A stretch of DNA of 64,000 nucleotides from Legionella_C sp963803545 (GCA_963803545.1 CAWDMX010000004.1:310001-374000), one strand, 5' to 3'; counted from the stretch's first letter, positions 1-8,593 are shown. Translations and numbers: made by a program. Notes: a model not told the origin generated them from the sequence alone.

Positions 1-71
1 GTATGCGGTGACGTATATCCCAGATGAATGATTGTCCACGACAGAACCCGGCTTATCGACCGACTTTTACT
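1..71 (+). ncRNA. rnpB: RNase P RNA, 3' end (partial)
   Basis: The first 71 bases match the conserved 3' end of bacterial type A RNase P RNA. They contain the block reading GATGAATGATTGTCCACGAC, then ACAGAACCCGGCTTATCG, which is nearly the same as the end of E. coli M1 RNA as I remember it. The 5' part lies outside the window. The RNA is the catalytic subunit that trims 5' leaders from tRNA precursors. rnpB close to mraZ is a known arrangement in gammaproteobacteria such as Pseudomonas, and here coaX sits between them. The exact 3' end is estimated from the alignment. Confidence 0.93.
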
Positions 72-149
72 AAACGTACTGATAAATTGTGTTGAGCAAC
101 TATCTAAGCAGTATTATGATAGTCCCCTTTTAACAATAGAGTGTATTCT

Positions 150-917
150 ATGTTGTTATGTCTTGATGTAGGCAACTCCCATATTTACGGCGGTATTATT
201 GCAAACAATGCAATTGTGCTGCGTTTTCGTCAGACCTCTAAAATTAGCACTTCTGATGAGCTTGGAATTTTTTTAAAGATGGTGCTGCGTGAAAATAATT
301 TTTCATCAGAACTAATTACTAAAATTGCTATCTGCTCTGTGGTTCCACAGCTTGATTATTCATTGAGGGCGGCTTGTTTGAAGTATTTTTCTAAAGAGCC
401 CTTCATTGTAAGTGAACAAATAAATACCGGACTAGGCTTTCATTACCGACAAGCTTCAGAAATTGGAGCGGATAGAATTGCTAACGCAATTGCCGCAGTT
501 GAAACTTTTCCAAACACCAACCTTATTATTATTGATTTTGGTACCGCAACTACTTTTTGCGTAATAACCGCTGAAAAAGATTATTGCGGTGGTGCAATTT
601 TACCAGGTATTCGTTTATCCGTTGATGCTCTAGCTAATAATACGGCAAAGCTCCCGACTGTTGAAATACTAAAGCCTGAAAACACGGTTGGTAAATCAAC
701 TATTGAGGGAATTCAATCGGGTATTTATTTCGGAGCTATTGGAGCTTGTAGAGAAATTATTGCAAATATTAAGCAGGAAAAGTTTCTTAATCAGCACTGT
801 ACGGTGCTTGCAACCGGTGGATTTGCTCCATTGTTTGAACATTGCGCTATATACGATCACCTTATGCTTGATTTGGTTTTGTTAGGCATTAATATCGCGG
901 TACAAAAAAATGGATAG
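150..917 (+). CDS. coaX: Type III pantothenate kinase
   Basis: Phosphorylates pantothenate in the first step of coenzyme A synthesis, in the cytoplasm. The ASKHA-fold signatures are visible: the phosphate loop LDVGNS at residues 4-9, GADR near 106-109, DFGTATTF near 129-136 and GGAILPG just after. The 255-residue length is normal for CoaX. I start at ATG 150 because it puts the DVGN motif directly after the start, as in the family. A GTG at 141 would add three residues, and AGAG just upstream can serve ATG 150. The gene lies between rnpB and the division cluster on the same strand and looks separately transcribed. CoaX differs from the CoaA type of kinase and does not bind ATP tightly in characterised members. 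Confidence 0.93.
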   Translation: MLLCLDVGNSHIYGGIIANNAIVLRFRQTSKISTSDELGIFLKMVLRENNFSSELITKIAICSVVPQLDYSLRAACLKYFSKEPFIVSEQINTGLGFHYRQASEIGADRIANAIAAVETFPNTNLIIIDFGTATTFCVITAEKDYCGGAILPGIRLSVDALANNTAKLPTVEILKPENTVGKSTIEGIQSGIYFGAIGACREIIANIKQEKFLNQHCTVLATGGFAPLFEHCAIYDHLMLDLVLLGINIAVQKNG

Positions 918-1137
918 CGTAAACAAACCCTGCATACGATAATTAACACCTTTTTATACCAGAAGCCCTCTTTTTACCATTTCAAGTTGTTCATACCGAA
1001 CCAAATCCGCGCGCATGCCCGCATGATCCTGCATTGTTAACCGTTAAAATTTTTGTCCAAAGGACTTTCGGGCAAAGCTTCTGTACGAGCTTGGATACTT
1101 GTAAACGCTTAAAAAATAATAATTTTACGCATTTTAG

Positions 1138-1167
1138 TTGACGATTCTGTAATTTTACTCCTATAGT
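1138..1167 (+). promoter_or_regulatory. Sigma-70 promoter of the mraZ cluster
   Basis: TTGACG at 1138-1143 and TATAGT at 1162-1167 are separated by 18 bases. This is a good sigma-70 promoter about 75 bases upstream of the mraZ start. The predicted transcription start, near 1174, falls just before the GTGG boxes, which suits MraZ autorepression. The promoter is inferred from consensus only. Confidence 0.6.
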
Positions 1168-1175
1168 GTAATAAA

Positions 1176-1211
1176 GTGGGTTAAAATATTAAAAAAGTGG
1201 AGAATTGTGGG
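1176..1211 (+). promoter_or_regulatory. MraZ operator boxes
   Basis: Three GTGG(G/A) boxes lie at 1176-1180, 1197-1201 and 1207-1211. The last two are separated by exactly 5 bases and so repeat every 10. The first is 21 bases upstream, about two turns. MraZ of E. coli and other bacteria binds direct GTGGG-type repeats with 5-base spacers near its own promoter. Here the boxes sit just downstream of the predicted transcription start. Confidence 0.65.
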
Positions 1212-1242
1212 TTGATTAATTTCATCCCGCGTTGATATAATT

Positions 1243-1686
1243 ATGTTCAGAGGAATTAACGCAGTTACTGTTGATGCTAAAGGTCGCTTAGCGGTGCCAA
1301 CCCGCTATCGAGAATCCTTGTGCGCTTCGATTGTAATCACGATTGACCCTGAGGATTCTTGTCTCCTGTTATACCAAACACCGGAATGGCTGAAGATTGA
1401 AGAGAAGTTACAAAACTTGCCAAGTTTTAATACGGTGGCTAGAAAGATGCAGCGCTTGTTAATAGGGCATGCAACTGAAATGGAGTTGGATAGTGCAGGG
1501 AGGCTACTTGTTCCACCACAGCTTCGAAAGTATGCGCAACTAGAAAAGGCTGCATTATTGGTTGGTCAAAGTAATAAGTTTGAAATATGGGATGAAGCAT
1601 TATGGCATCAAAGACGAGAGGAATGGCTGGTTGGTGAGGGTTCACCACTTGATGGGTTGCCAGAATTAAGTACGTTCTCTTTGTAG
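1243..1686 (+). CDS. mraZ: Transcriptional regulator MraZ
   Basis: MraZ is a DNA-binding protein that controls the division and cell-wall cluster it heads. The 147-residue protein has two tandem SpoVT/AbrB-like swapped-hairpin domains. The first starts FRGINAVTVDAKGRLAVP and the second includes EMELDSAGRLLVPPQLR at about residues 79-95. Both contain the conserved D-x-(K/A)-GR-L-x-(V/I)-P core. It is the first gene after the predicted promoter, and putative MraZ boxes lie 32-67 bases upstream of its start. No strong ribosome binding site is visible. It is followed by rsmH after 157 bases, the canonical order. Confidence 0.95.
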   Translation: MFRGINAVTVDAKGRLAVPTRYRESLCASIVITIDPEDSCLLLYQTPEWLKIEEKLQNLPSFNTVARKMQRLLIGHATEMELDSAGRLLVPPQLRKYAQLEKAALLVGQSNKFEIWDEALWHQRREEWLVGEGSPLDGLPELSTFSL

Positions 1687-1824
1687 GTAACAGTTTTTCG
1701 CTAATTAAATAATTAATCGTTGTTAAATTAGTTTTACGAAAATTGTTGGTTCTAAAAGTTTCGTAATTTTAATAAAATTATTAATTATTTACAGCTGTTT
1801 TCGAAAAACACGGAGGTTTATCGG

Positions 1825-1875
1825 ATGAAAAACTTGGGAATTTATGATGACACATCAATCGGTATTACTGCTTGA
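1825..1875 (+). other. Short leader ORF overlapping the rsmH start
   Basis: ATG 1825 is preceded by a strong GGAGG at 1812-1816 with an 8-base spacer, the best ribosome binding site in this area. The 16-codon frame (MKNLGIYDD...) runs to a TGA at 1873-1875. It overlaps the first 11 codons of rsmH in another frame. It could be a translated leader that couples or limits RsmH synthesis, or the trace of a small indel in the rsmH 5' end. Translation is not shown. Confidence 0.4.
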
Positions 1876-2767
1876 AGCTATTGCTAGTTTAAATATTAAA
1901 GACAATGGAATCTACATTGACGGAACCTTTGGTCGCGGAGGTCACAGCCAAGCTATTCTAGATAAACTAACAACCAGCGGTCGTTTGATAGCTATAGATA
2001 AAGACCCGGAAGCAATTGATTTTGGAAAACAACGATTTTCGAACGATGCGCGTGTTTCTTTTTTTCCGGGAAGTTTTGCCAATTTAGCGGAGATAACACA
2101 AAGCTTAGGTATCCACCAACAAATTGATGGCATTATATTGGATTTAGGCGTTTCATCCCCACAAATTGATGACGCAACCCGTGGTTTTAGCTTTATGCAG
2201 CAAGGTCCATTAGACATGCGAATGGATACAACTCAGACCTTGAGTGCTGCTGAGTATGTTAATAATGCGGATGCAAGTGAGATGATTAAAGTTTTTCGCG
2301 AGTACGGCGAAGAACGTTTTGCCGGACGTATTGCCAACGCTATTGTTCGTGCCCGATTAGAAGCCCCTATTACGACCACTGCACGCTTTGCAGAGATTGT
2401 TAAGGAAGCCAATCCAAAATGGGAGAAGCATAAACATCCTGCAACTCGTGTTTTTCAAGCGGTACGTATCCACATCAATCAAGAATTGGATGATTTAAAA
2501 AAAGGACTATCGGCCGCGGTACACACACTTAAATCCGGAGGGCGTTTATCCGTTATTAGCTTCCATTCATTAGAAGATCGCATCGTGAAGCAATTTATGC
2601 GCAATGAAGAAATGGGCCCACAACTGCCTATTTCAGTTCCTATTCAAGAAACGCACAAGATGAAAAAATTTATTCGCATTGGCAAAGCCATTAAACCGCA
2701 AGAAGGTGAAATTAACGATAATCCTCGTTCACGTAGTGCGGTATTACGTGTAGGAGAAAAAGTATGA
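1844..2767 (+). CDS. rsmH: 16S rRNA (cytosine-1402-N4)-methyltransferase RsmH
   Basis: RsmH (MraW) transfers a methyl group from S-adenosylmethionine to N4 of C1402 in 16S rRNA, in the ribosomal P site. The SAM-binding motif GTFGRGGHS is at residues 27-35. Further family blocks are ILDLGVSSPQID, RGFSFMQQGPLDMRMD and SFHSLEDRIVKQ, and the protein ends with SRSAVLRVGE. The 307-residue length is normal. The start is unclear: ATG 1844 and ATG 1847 follow a weak GGGA, while the strong GGAGG at 1812 fits an out-of-frame ATG at 1825. The stop overlaps the ftsL start by 4 bases. Confidence 0.96.
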   Translation: MMTHQSVLLLEAIASLNIKDNGIYIDGTFGRGGHSQAILDKLTTSGRLIAIDKDPEAIDFGKQRFSNDARVSFFPGSFANLAEITQSLGIHQQIDGIILDLGVSSPQIDDATRGFSFMQQGPLDMRMDTTQTLSAAEYVNNADASEMIKVFREYGEERFAGRIANAIVRARLEAPITTTARFAEIVKEANPKWEKHKHPATRVFQAVRIHINQELDDLKKGLSAAVHTLKSGGRLSVISFHSLEDRIVKQFMRNEEMGPQLPISVPIQETHKMKKFIRIGKAIKPQEGEINDNPRSRSAVLRVGEKV

Positions 2768-3099
2768 ATGCAGCAGCAAAGGCTATCAACGAGAACAACC
2801 TGTTTAATGGCCAACTATTTGCCATTACTGTAACCAAAGAATTGAGGGTAGTATTTATTTTATTATTTTGTATATTAGTAAGCGCTATTGCTTTGGTTTA
2901 TACCATTAATGAATCGCGCTCAGAGTTTAGTGATTTGCAGCAACTGCATCAACAAGCACATAATTTGCAGTTGCAATGGGGACAATTAATGTTGGAGCAA
3001 GCAAGTTTAGCTACTCCGGAACGTGTTGAGCAGTTAGCAGTCTATAAATTGAAAATGCATTTACCCTCGGATCAACAAACTTTTTTATTACAACCTTGA
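2764..3099 (+). CDS. ftsL: Cell division protein FtsL
   Basis: FtsL is a small bitopic membrane protein of the divisome that works with FtsB and FtsQ to activate septal wall synthesis. The 111-residue sequence has a short cytoplasmic N-terminus, one membrane segment at about 29-49 (VFILLFCILVSAIALVYTI) and a periplasmic coiled coil rich in Q, L and H (about 55-85). The next segment ends in the typical TPERVEQLAV...LKMHLP pattern. FtsL sequences diverge strongly, so the call rests on architecture, this end motif and position between rsmH and ftsI. The ATG overlaps the rsmH stop. Confidence 0.9.
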   Translation: MNAAAKAINENNLFNGQLFAITVTKELRVVFILLFCILVSAIALVYTINESRSEFSDLQQLHQQAHNLQLQWGQLMLEQASLATPERVEQLAVYKLKMHLPSDQQTFLLQP

Positions 3100-3112
3100 T
3101 GAGTTGTATTTA

Positions 3113-4768
3113 ATGAATCATTTAAATCGTCTTCGGGTTATGGCCGCTTTTTTTATAGTTTTATTTTTAATAGCAGGTTGGAGAATGCTCGACTTGTTAA
3201 TTATAAACAGACCTTTTTTAAAAGGCCAGGGTGATGCACGCAGTATTCGTGTGGAAACTATTCCTGCCTATCGTGGAATTATTGTTGATAGAAAAGGCAC
3301 GCCATTAGCAATTAGTACGCCCGTTCAATCCTTGTGGGTGAACCCAAAAGAATTTTCACCAGACTCTAAAACTTTAAAAAAATTAGCGACGTTACTACAC
3401 AGTAATCCCAAAAAAATCGCTGCAAGTTTGAAAAAAAATAAATCACGAGAGTTTTTATATCTGCAGCGGCAACTTACACCGCTCGTTGCCTCAAAAATTA
3501 ACGAACTAAAAATTGACGGGGTTAATTTTCAGCAAGAATTTAAAAGGTACTATCCAGAAAAAGAAAGTACCGCACAGTTGGTGGGTTTTACAAATATTGA
3601 TGATACAGGTATTGAAGGTTTGGAGTTGGCCTATAACGATTGGCTAAAAGGTGTTCCAGGAAAACGCCGAGTAGTTAAAGATCGTTCCGGGCGAATAATT
3701 GAAGAGCTTGGAGTTCTAAGTGAACCTCGTCCGGGCCATGATTTGGTGTTGAGTATTGATAGACGTATACAATACCTCGCTTTTACAGAACTTCACAAAA
3801 CGGTAGAACATTTTGCGGCGAAATCCGGTTCGGTTGTTGTGATTGACAGCAGTAATGGTGAGATTTTAGCAACAGCAAACTACCCTTCGTTTAATCCAAA
3901 TTCACGAGGGCGTTATACTCGGGAACAGTATCGAAATAAGGCTATTACCGATTTATTTGAACCCGGCTCTGTAATAAAGCCCTTTACTATTGCAAGTGCG
4001 CTTGAAAGTGGAATGGTAAAGCCTGATACCATTATTGATACCCGACCGAGTTGGATGATGGTTCATGGGCGTGCCATTCGAGATATTCGTAATTACGGCG
4101 TTTTAGATGTTACTGGAGTATTGCAACATTCAAGTAATGTCGGAGTAACTAAAATGGTACTTATGAGTCCTCCGGAACAGTTTATTGGTGTGTTGCGTCG
4201 TGTGGGTTTTGGTCAGCGTACAGAAAGTGGCTATCCTGGTGAGAGTGATGGGAGCATCGTGCGTGTTAAAGATGCTAACCCCTTTGTGCTTGCAACCTTA
4301 AGCTTTGGCTACGGTCTATCGGTGACTGCTTTACAGCTTGCAAAAGCGTATTCAATATTCGCAAATCAAGGCGCTTTGCGGCCGTTAACGTTGTTGCGCT
4401 GTGAAAAGCCAGAACCATCCACCCAGGTATTGGATGCACAAATAGCCAATCAAGTACTCTTAATGCTCGAAGCGGTATTGGGTAAGGAAGGCACGGGTAA
4501 ACAAGCACGTGTACCTGGGTATCGCGTTGCGGGTAAAACCGGAACCGCGCGGTTGGCCGGTGTTCATGGATACACCCAAAGAAGGTATAGTTCAAGTTTT
4601 ATTGGGCTTGCGCCTGTTTCGGCTCCCCGGTTAATTGTAGTTTGTGTCATACAGGAGCCTACGCAGCACAGCTATTACGGAGCAACGGTTGCAGGGCCTT
4701 TATTTGCAAAAATAATGGCCGGATCGCTGCGTATTTTAAATATTTCTCCTGATCAGAGCACCGTTTAA
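3113..4768 (+). CDS. ftsI: Septal peptidoglycan transpeptidase FtsI (PBP3)
   Basis: Class B penicillin-binding protein that cross-links peptidoglycan at the septum, with FtsW as its glycosyltransferase partner. There is one N-terminal membrane anchor (residues about 9-27) and a dimerisation domain starting at RGIIVDRKGTPLA. The transpeptidase domain carries SVIK (catalytic Ser near 286), SSN near 340 and KTG near 475. I use ATG 3113; a TTG at 3104 would add three residues and gives nothing more. The 551-residue length is typical. The TAA shares its last base with the ATG of murE, so the two are probably translationally coupled. Confidence 0.95.
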   Translation: MNHLNRLRVMAAFFIVLFLIAGWRMLDLLIINRPFLKGQGDARSIRVETIPAYRGIIVDRKGTPLAISTPVQSLWVNPKEFSPDSKTLKKLATLLHSNPKKIAASLKKNKSREFLYLQRQLTPLVASKINELKIDGVNFQQEFKRYYPEKESTAQLVGFTNIDDTGIEGLELAYNDWLKGVPGKRRVVKDRSGRIIEELGVLSEPRPGHDLVLSIDRRIQYLAFTELHKTVEHFAAKSGSVVVIDSSNGEILATANYPSFNPNSRGRYTREQYRNKAITDLFEPGSVIKPFTIASALESGMVKPDTIIDTRPSWMMVHGRAIRDIRNYGVLDVTGVLQHSSNVGVTKMVLMSPPEQFIGVLRRVGFGQRTESGYPGESDGSIVRVKDANPFVLATLSFGYGLSVTALQLAKAYSIFANQGALRPLTLLRCEKPEPSTQVLDAQIANQVLLMLEAVLGKEGTGKQARVPGYRVAGKTGTARLAGVHGYTQRRYSSSFIGLAPVSAPRLIVVCVIQEPTQHSYYGATVAGPLFAKIMAGSLRILNISPDQSTV

Positions 4769-6231
4769 TGATTAATGTAGCCAATTTATTGCAACCGTGG
4801 ATAGAAATAGACAGCGTTCTAATGGTTAAAAACCTAGAAAATGATAGTCGAAATATTCAGCAAGGAGATTTTTTTCTAGCGTACCCGGGTACGCACTCGG
4901 ACGGCCGTCAGTTTATCAGGCAAGCGATAGAAAGAGGGGCAACCGCAATTGTTTACGACGAACAAAATTTTTCAATTCCGATAGAAATTTTGAAAGCGGT
5001 AGAATGCTATCCTTTAGCCAATTTAGCTGATAAATTAGCGACAATAGCCAGTCGATTTTACCGCTTCCCAAGTGAAAAATTAAATATTGTAGGGGTTACC
5101 GGAACCAATGGTAAGACGACAATTGCCTATCTACTAGCTCAAGCCTACGACTTGCTGGGCCAATCAGCAGCCTACATTGGGACAATTGGTCAAGGAAAGC
5201 CTAGTGCGTTGACTGCCAGCACTAATACCACGCCAGACGCTCTTAGTTTACAGAGACTATTGAACGGCTACGGCAATGAAGGCATAAAAAATGTAGCCTT
5301 AGAAGTGTCATCCCACGCTCTCGATCAAAAGCGCGTTGACGCCATAGTGTTTGAACAGGCAATTTTTACCAATCTCACCTTAGATCATCTTGACTACCAT
5401 GGCAGCATGCAAGAATACGCTGCTGCTAAAGCGCGGCTTTTCGGCACAAAAAAACTAAAGTGGGCCATTATTAATTTGGACGACCCTTACGCACAACAAA
5501 TGATTGAAGCCGCAAATTTAGATTGCAAAATTATCACCTACGGCTTAGATGAACGCTGCACAGTTCGTGCACTACGCTGGGAAAATAGTTTATTGGGCAC
5601 CTCTATGGATATCATTTCTCCCTGGGGTGAGTATTCAATCACTTTCCGCGGTATAGGGTTGTTTAACCTTTATAACGCATTGGCTATTTTTTGCAGTCTG
5701 GTTTGCTCAAATACCCCACCTTTGAAGGCGGTAGATGTTTTAGGAAAAGTAAACTCCGCACCTGGACGCATGCAAATTGTCCATCAAAACCCTACTATTA
5801 TAATCGATTATGCGCATACACCAGATGCTCTTGAAAACGTTTTAAAAACGGTTTCAACGCTTAAAAAAGGAAAGCTAATTGCAGTCTTTGGTTGCGGCGG
5901 TAACCGGGATAATTCGAAAAGACCAATTATGGGAAAAATTGCAGAAGGTTACGCCGATAAAATTATAGTCACTAGTGATAATCCCCGTTTCGAAGACCCT
6001 AAAACTATTATTGAACAAATAGCTATGGGTATTGCGAATAAAAAAAATACGCTGGTAATAGGGGACCGGAAGCAGGCAATAACGGAGGCAATAAGTGGAG
6101 CAAATCCTGATGATATTATTGTAATTGCTGGTAAAGGCCATGAAAACTATCAAATTATAGGCAATGAAACGCTTTCCTTTGATGACAGTGAAATTGCTAA
6201 AGAGATAGCCCAACGAGTAATAAAAAAATAA
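4768..6231 (+). CDS. murE: UDP-MurNAc-tripeptide synthetase MurE (meso-DAP adding)
   Basis: MurE adds meso-diaminopimelate to UDP-MurNAc-L-Ala-D-Glu in the cytoplasm, using ATP. The ATP loop GVTGTNGKTT is at residues 109-118, and the Mur-ligase blocks LEVSSHALDQKR and IIIDYAHTPDALE follow. The DNPR motif near 404-407 is the signature of enzymes that take meso-DAP rather than lysine, so the cell wall should be DAP-type. The 487-residue length is normal. In most gammaproteobacteria murF and mraY follow directly. Here the next gene, pdxB, is on the opposite strand, so the cluster is split. Confidence 0.96.
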   Translation: MINVANLLQPWIEIDSVLMVKNLENDSRNIQQGDFFLAYPGTHSDGRQFIRQAIERGATAIVYDEQNFSIPIEILKAVECYPLANLADKLATIASRFYRFPSEKLNIVGVTGTNGKTTIAYLLAQAYDLLGQSAAYIGTIGQGKPSALTASTNTTPDALSLQRLLNGYGNEGIKNVALEVSSHALDQKRVDAIVFEQAIFTNLTLDHLDYHGSMQEYAAAKARLFGTKKLKWAIINLDDPYAQQMIEAANLDCKIITYGLDERCTVRALRWENSLLGTSMDIISPWGEYSITFRGIGLFNLYNALAIFCSLVCSNTPPLKAVDVLGKVNSAPGRMQIVHQNPTIIIDYAHTPDALENVLKTVSTLKKGKLIAVFGCGGNRDNSKRPIMGKIAEGYADKIIVTSDNPRFEDPKTIIEQIAMGIANKKNTLVIGDRKQAITEAISGANPDDIIVIAGKGHENYQIIGNETLSFDDSEIAKEIAQRVIKK

Positions 6232-6340
6232 AGACACGCTCAATTGCAAAGGTTAATTAAAATTTACGTGGTACTTTTAAAATAAGTATTCAAAAGCTGT
6301 TTGTAGATTTAAGGATTTTCGATGTGAATTTAAAATTCAA

Positions 6341-7396
6341 TTAACTATATCTGGAAGTATTATTCAAAAAACAAGTTAGCTGGGGTATAACTGAGTAATT
6401 ATGGCGAAACTTATGTTTTTTTCGAAGATGGATAAATTGCGCTCCAATATTAGAAGCGGCTTTTAAAAGCTCTGTTTCCCCAATAGGATTGTAATAGGAC
6501 AAAACAGCCGTTTGCCAATCAGCCGTATCATCAATAACAACCTCAATTGGCGTGTCTGTTGCCTCGATTGGTTGCTGCGGATAATTGAATAGATTGTGGA
6601 TTTTAGCACTGATAATACGCACAGCGTCCTTTTTTGCCTCAATACTATGCCCAGCAATATGGGGTGTTGCTAAGGCGCTGTAGCGTAAAATTTTACTCCC
6701 AACCTCAGGTTCGGTGGAAAACACATCGCAACAATAGGTCAATGGGAATTGCACAATGCTTGCTTCGTCTACAATTTCCCCGCGTGCCGCGTTAATAATT
6801 ACACAATTTTTTTTAAAAGCAGTCAACGTACGTGCGTTTAGTAACCGATAAGTGGAATAGGGCGCGTCGGTATGTAAATTTGCATGAACGCTTATTAAAT
6901 CACAGTCTGCAAAGTCATTTAGCGATGAAATTTGCGGGGCTAGCACACAGGTTTTGAAAGGGTCGTATACTTTCACTTTAAATTGCAAATCTTGTAACCG
7001 TTTTACGAGAAAAGAGCCTACTGCACCGTAGCCAACTACCCCTATTTTTGTACCAGTAAAATTTTTGAATTTTTGTAAATAGGCGATAGTTGAAAGTACA
7101 TAGTCGCTAACCGCTTGGGCATTACAACCTTTGGCGTCTAGGAGTGTAATATTATTTTGTTTTAGAAATCTTTCATCAATATGATCCGTGCCACTGCTTG
7201 CCGTTGCAACAACTTGTAGTTTGCAATTAGCCAAAATTCTGGCATCCACTTTTAAAGTTGAGCGACACAGCAGAACATCAGCATCATGAATATTGGTTAA
7301 AAGCTCCCGTTCATTACTATAAAGCCTTAGTGCGAATGGATGATCAAAATACGATTCTAAGGCCGGAAGACTCGCGTCTGCTAAAATTTTAAACAT
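6341..7396 (-). CDS. pdxB: Erythronate-4-phosphate dehydrogenase
   Basis: PdxB oxidises 4-phosphoerythronate in DXP-independent pyridoxal phosphate synthesis. It belongs to the D-isomer 2-hydroxyacid dehydrogenases. The N-terminal ILADASLPALE and ATASSGTDHID are PdxB-like. The NAD-binding GVVGYGAVG is at 119-127, followed by the NAARGEIVDE segment and TPHIAGHS with the catalytic His. At 351 residues it is about 25 shorter than the E. coli protein, mainly in the C-terminal dimerisation part. The first 8 bases overlap the end of the M50 protease gene upstream, so the two form a probable operon. Confidence 0.93.
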   Translation of the reverse strand: MFKILADASLPALESYFDHPFALRLYSNERELLTNIHDADVLLCRSTLKVDARILANCKLQVVATASSGTDHIDERFLKQNNITLLDAKGCNAQAVSDYVLSTIAYLQKFKNFTGTKIGVVGYGAVGSFLVKRLQDLQFKVKVYDPFKTCVLAPQISSLNDFADCDLISVHANLHTDAPYSTYRLLNARTLTAFKKNCVIINAARGEIVDEASIVQFPLTYCCDVFSTEPEVGSKILRYSALATPHIAGHSIEAKKDAVRIISAKIHNLFNYPQQPIEATDTPIEVVIDDTADWQTAVLSYYNPIGETELLKAASNIGAQFIHLRKKHKFRHNYSVIPQLTCFLNNTSRYS

Positions 7397-8060
7397 TGTG
7401 AGGTATATGAAAAAGAACTTTTAACAGGTGTTCTGACCACATGATAGGACTAATAATTATCCAATTTATAACATTGGTAAATAATAAAATTAAAAGAATA
7501 AAAAAACCATAGGGTTCAATTTTAGCTAATAATGACGCTTGTTTATAGGGCAGCACACTTACTAAAATACGACCGCCATCAAGCGGAGGTATCGGAAGTA
7601 AGTTCAAAAAAGCGAGTAAAAGGTTGATAACGATCCCGGCATTCGCCGATAAGACTAAAAACAAAGCAACAGAAGAGTAAACAGGTAATAATAAAAGCCC
7701 TATTTTGACGAGACCCGCCCACAAAATGGCCATTATTAAATTAGCTAATGGACCGGCTGCCGTGGCCAAAGCAACATCGCGGCGTGGGTTTTTAAAGTTG
7801 CGGGAATCAATGGGAACCGGTTTGGCCCAGCCAAATACGAAATTAAAGTTGCTTATAATAAGAACTACTATCGGAACGATAATGGTGCCAATTACATCGA
7901 TATGCTTGATAGGATTAAACGTTAAACGACCAAGAAGCCGCGCGGTATTATCGCCCAAGCGGGAAGCAACCCAGCCGTGGGCAGCCTCATGAACGGTAAC
8001 AGCTAATAGTATTGGTAAAATCCATAAAGAAATTTTTTGAACAATAGTTAATTCGAGCAT
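7389..8060 (-). CDS. Site-2-protease-like M50 family membrane metalloprotease
   Basis: A small intramembrane zinc protease of the short M50 subfamily without a PDZ domain. With the start at 8060 it has 223 residues. VTVHEAAHGW (HExxH at 24-28) provides two zinc ligands, and NLLPIPPLDGGR (Asp near 161) provides the third. About five to six membrane segments are visible. I choose ATG 8060 because the resulting N-terminus, MLELTIVQKISLWILP, matches the usual start of this subfamily. An upstream ATG at 8237 would add 59 residues that resemble nothing known and would start inside a palindrome. The substrate is unknown. It overlaps pdxB by 8 bases. Confidence 0.88.
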   Translation of the reverse strand: MLELTIVQKISLWILPILLAVTVHEAAHGWVASRLGDNTARLLGRLTFNPIKHIDVIGTIIVPIVVLIISNFNFVFGWAKPVPIDSRNFKNPRRDVALATAAGPLANLIMAILWAGLVKIGLLLLPVYSSVALFLVLSANAGIVINLLLAFLNLLPIPPLDGGRILVSVLPYKQASLLAKIEPYGFFILLILLFTNVINWIIISPIMWSEHLLKVLFHIPHNV

Positions 8061-8593
8061 TGGTTTAAACTTAGTGAAAATGAGTAACGCTATAGTAGCT
8101 TGAAGTTCTTTAATTTGAAAGTACGGATAGGGGGATTGTTCAGCGGAGTATGTATGAGGGTTTTGTCGCAAAAAATCTGCGAGAAGGTTAAAGTTGTTGC
8201 CATGAAGAGTGTGGGTGGCAATAAAACTGTTGGGCAATCAAATAGCCTCATTTTACGTAATGAAGCTATTTGATCATAAGTTGCTGCTGGTTAAAATATT
8301 GTGGTTATCGTGCCCTAGGATTTTTTAGCGACTCAACAGTAAAAAATAAATATTATGCTATACTTCAACCGTTCAAAAAATCACGAACGATATTCACGCG
8401 AATTAGTATCTGCGAAAACGTCTGTTGTCTCAATAATTACTTTGTGACTGTTAGAAGTCTATAAGACAATCGTGAGCGTGTCGTTTTATTTTTTGATCTG
8501 TAGTGAGCGTTAAAAATTACCTACTTTATGAAAGGTAGCCATCTAGGTTTAATCCATAAGGTTGTTATTACTATTAATTTTTTTGAGGATGCA
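8061..8593. other. Intergenic region between the M50 protease and PAP2 genes
   Basis: This 533-bp divergent gap contains a long imperfect palindrome (8237-8274) and an extended -10 element, TG-C-TATACT, at 8356-8364. Two open frames here (the N-terminal extension of the protease up to 8237, and 8270-8464 on the plus strand) show no recognisable protein and look like chance. No RNA gene was recognised. Confidence 0.5.
8237..8274. repeat. Long imperfect palindrome
   Basis: ATCAAATAGC at 8237-8246 pairs perfectly with GCTATTTGAT at 8265-8274. After one mismatch, TCATT pairs with AATGA, leaving a 6-base loop (TTACGT). The hairpin has about 15 paired positions. There is no T tract on either side, so it is not a standard terminator. 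It may be an operator, an RNA hairpin or a remnant of a palindromic repeat. Confidence 0.6.

Larger units (their letters stand above)
918..1242. other. Intergenic region upstream of mraZ
   Basis: This 325-bp gap holds the putative mraZ promoter and MraZ boxes in its last 105 bases. The first 200 bases show no convincing ORF, RNA gene or terminator. A short GTCC-AAA-GGAC hairpin lies near 1057, without a T tract. Confidence 0.6.

Noticed and set aside
8061..8237. 59-residue N-terminal extension of the M50 protease
   Set aside because: The family normally starts at the sequence from ATG 8060. The extension has no similarity I recognise and its ATG is inside a palindrome.
8270..8464. 64-codon ORF on the plus strand
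   Set aside because: No ribosome binding site and no recognisable protein features; it lies in a promoter-containing gap.
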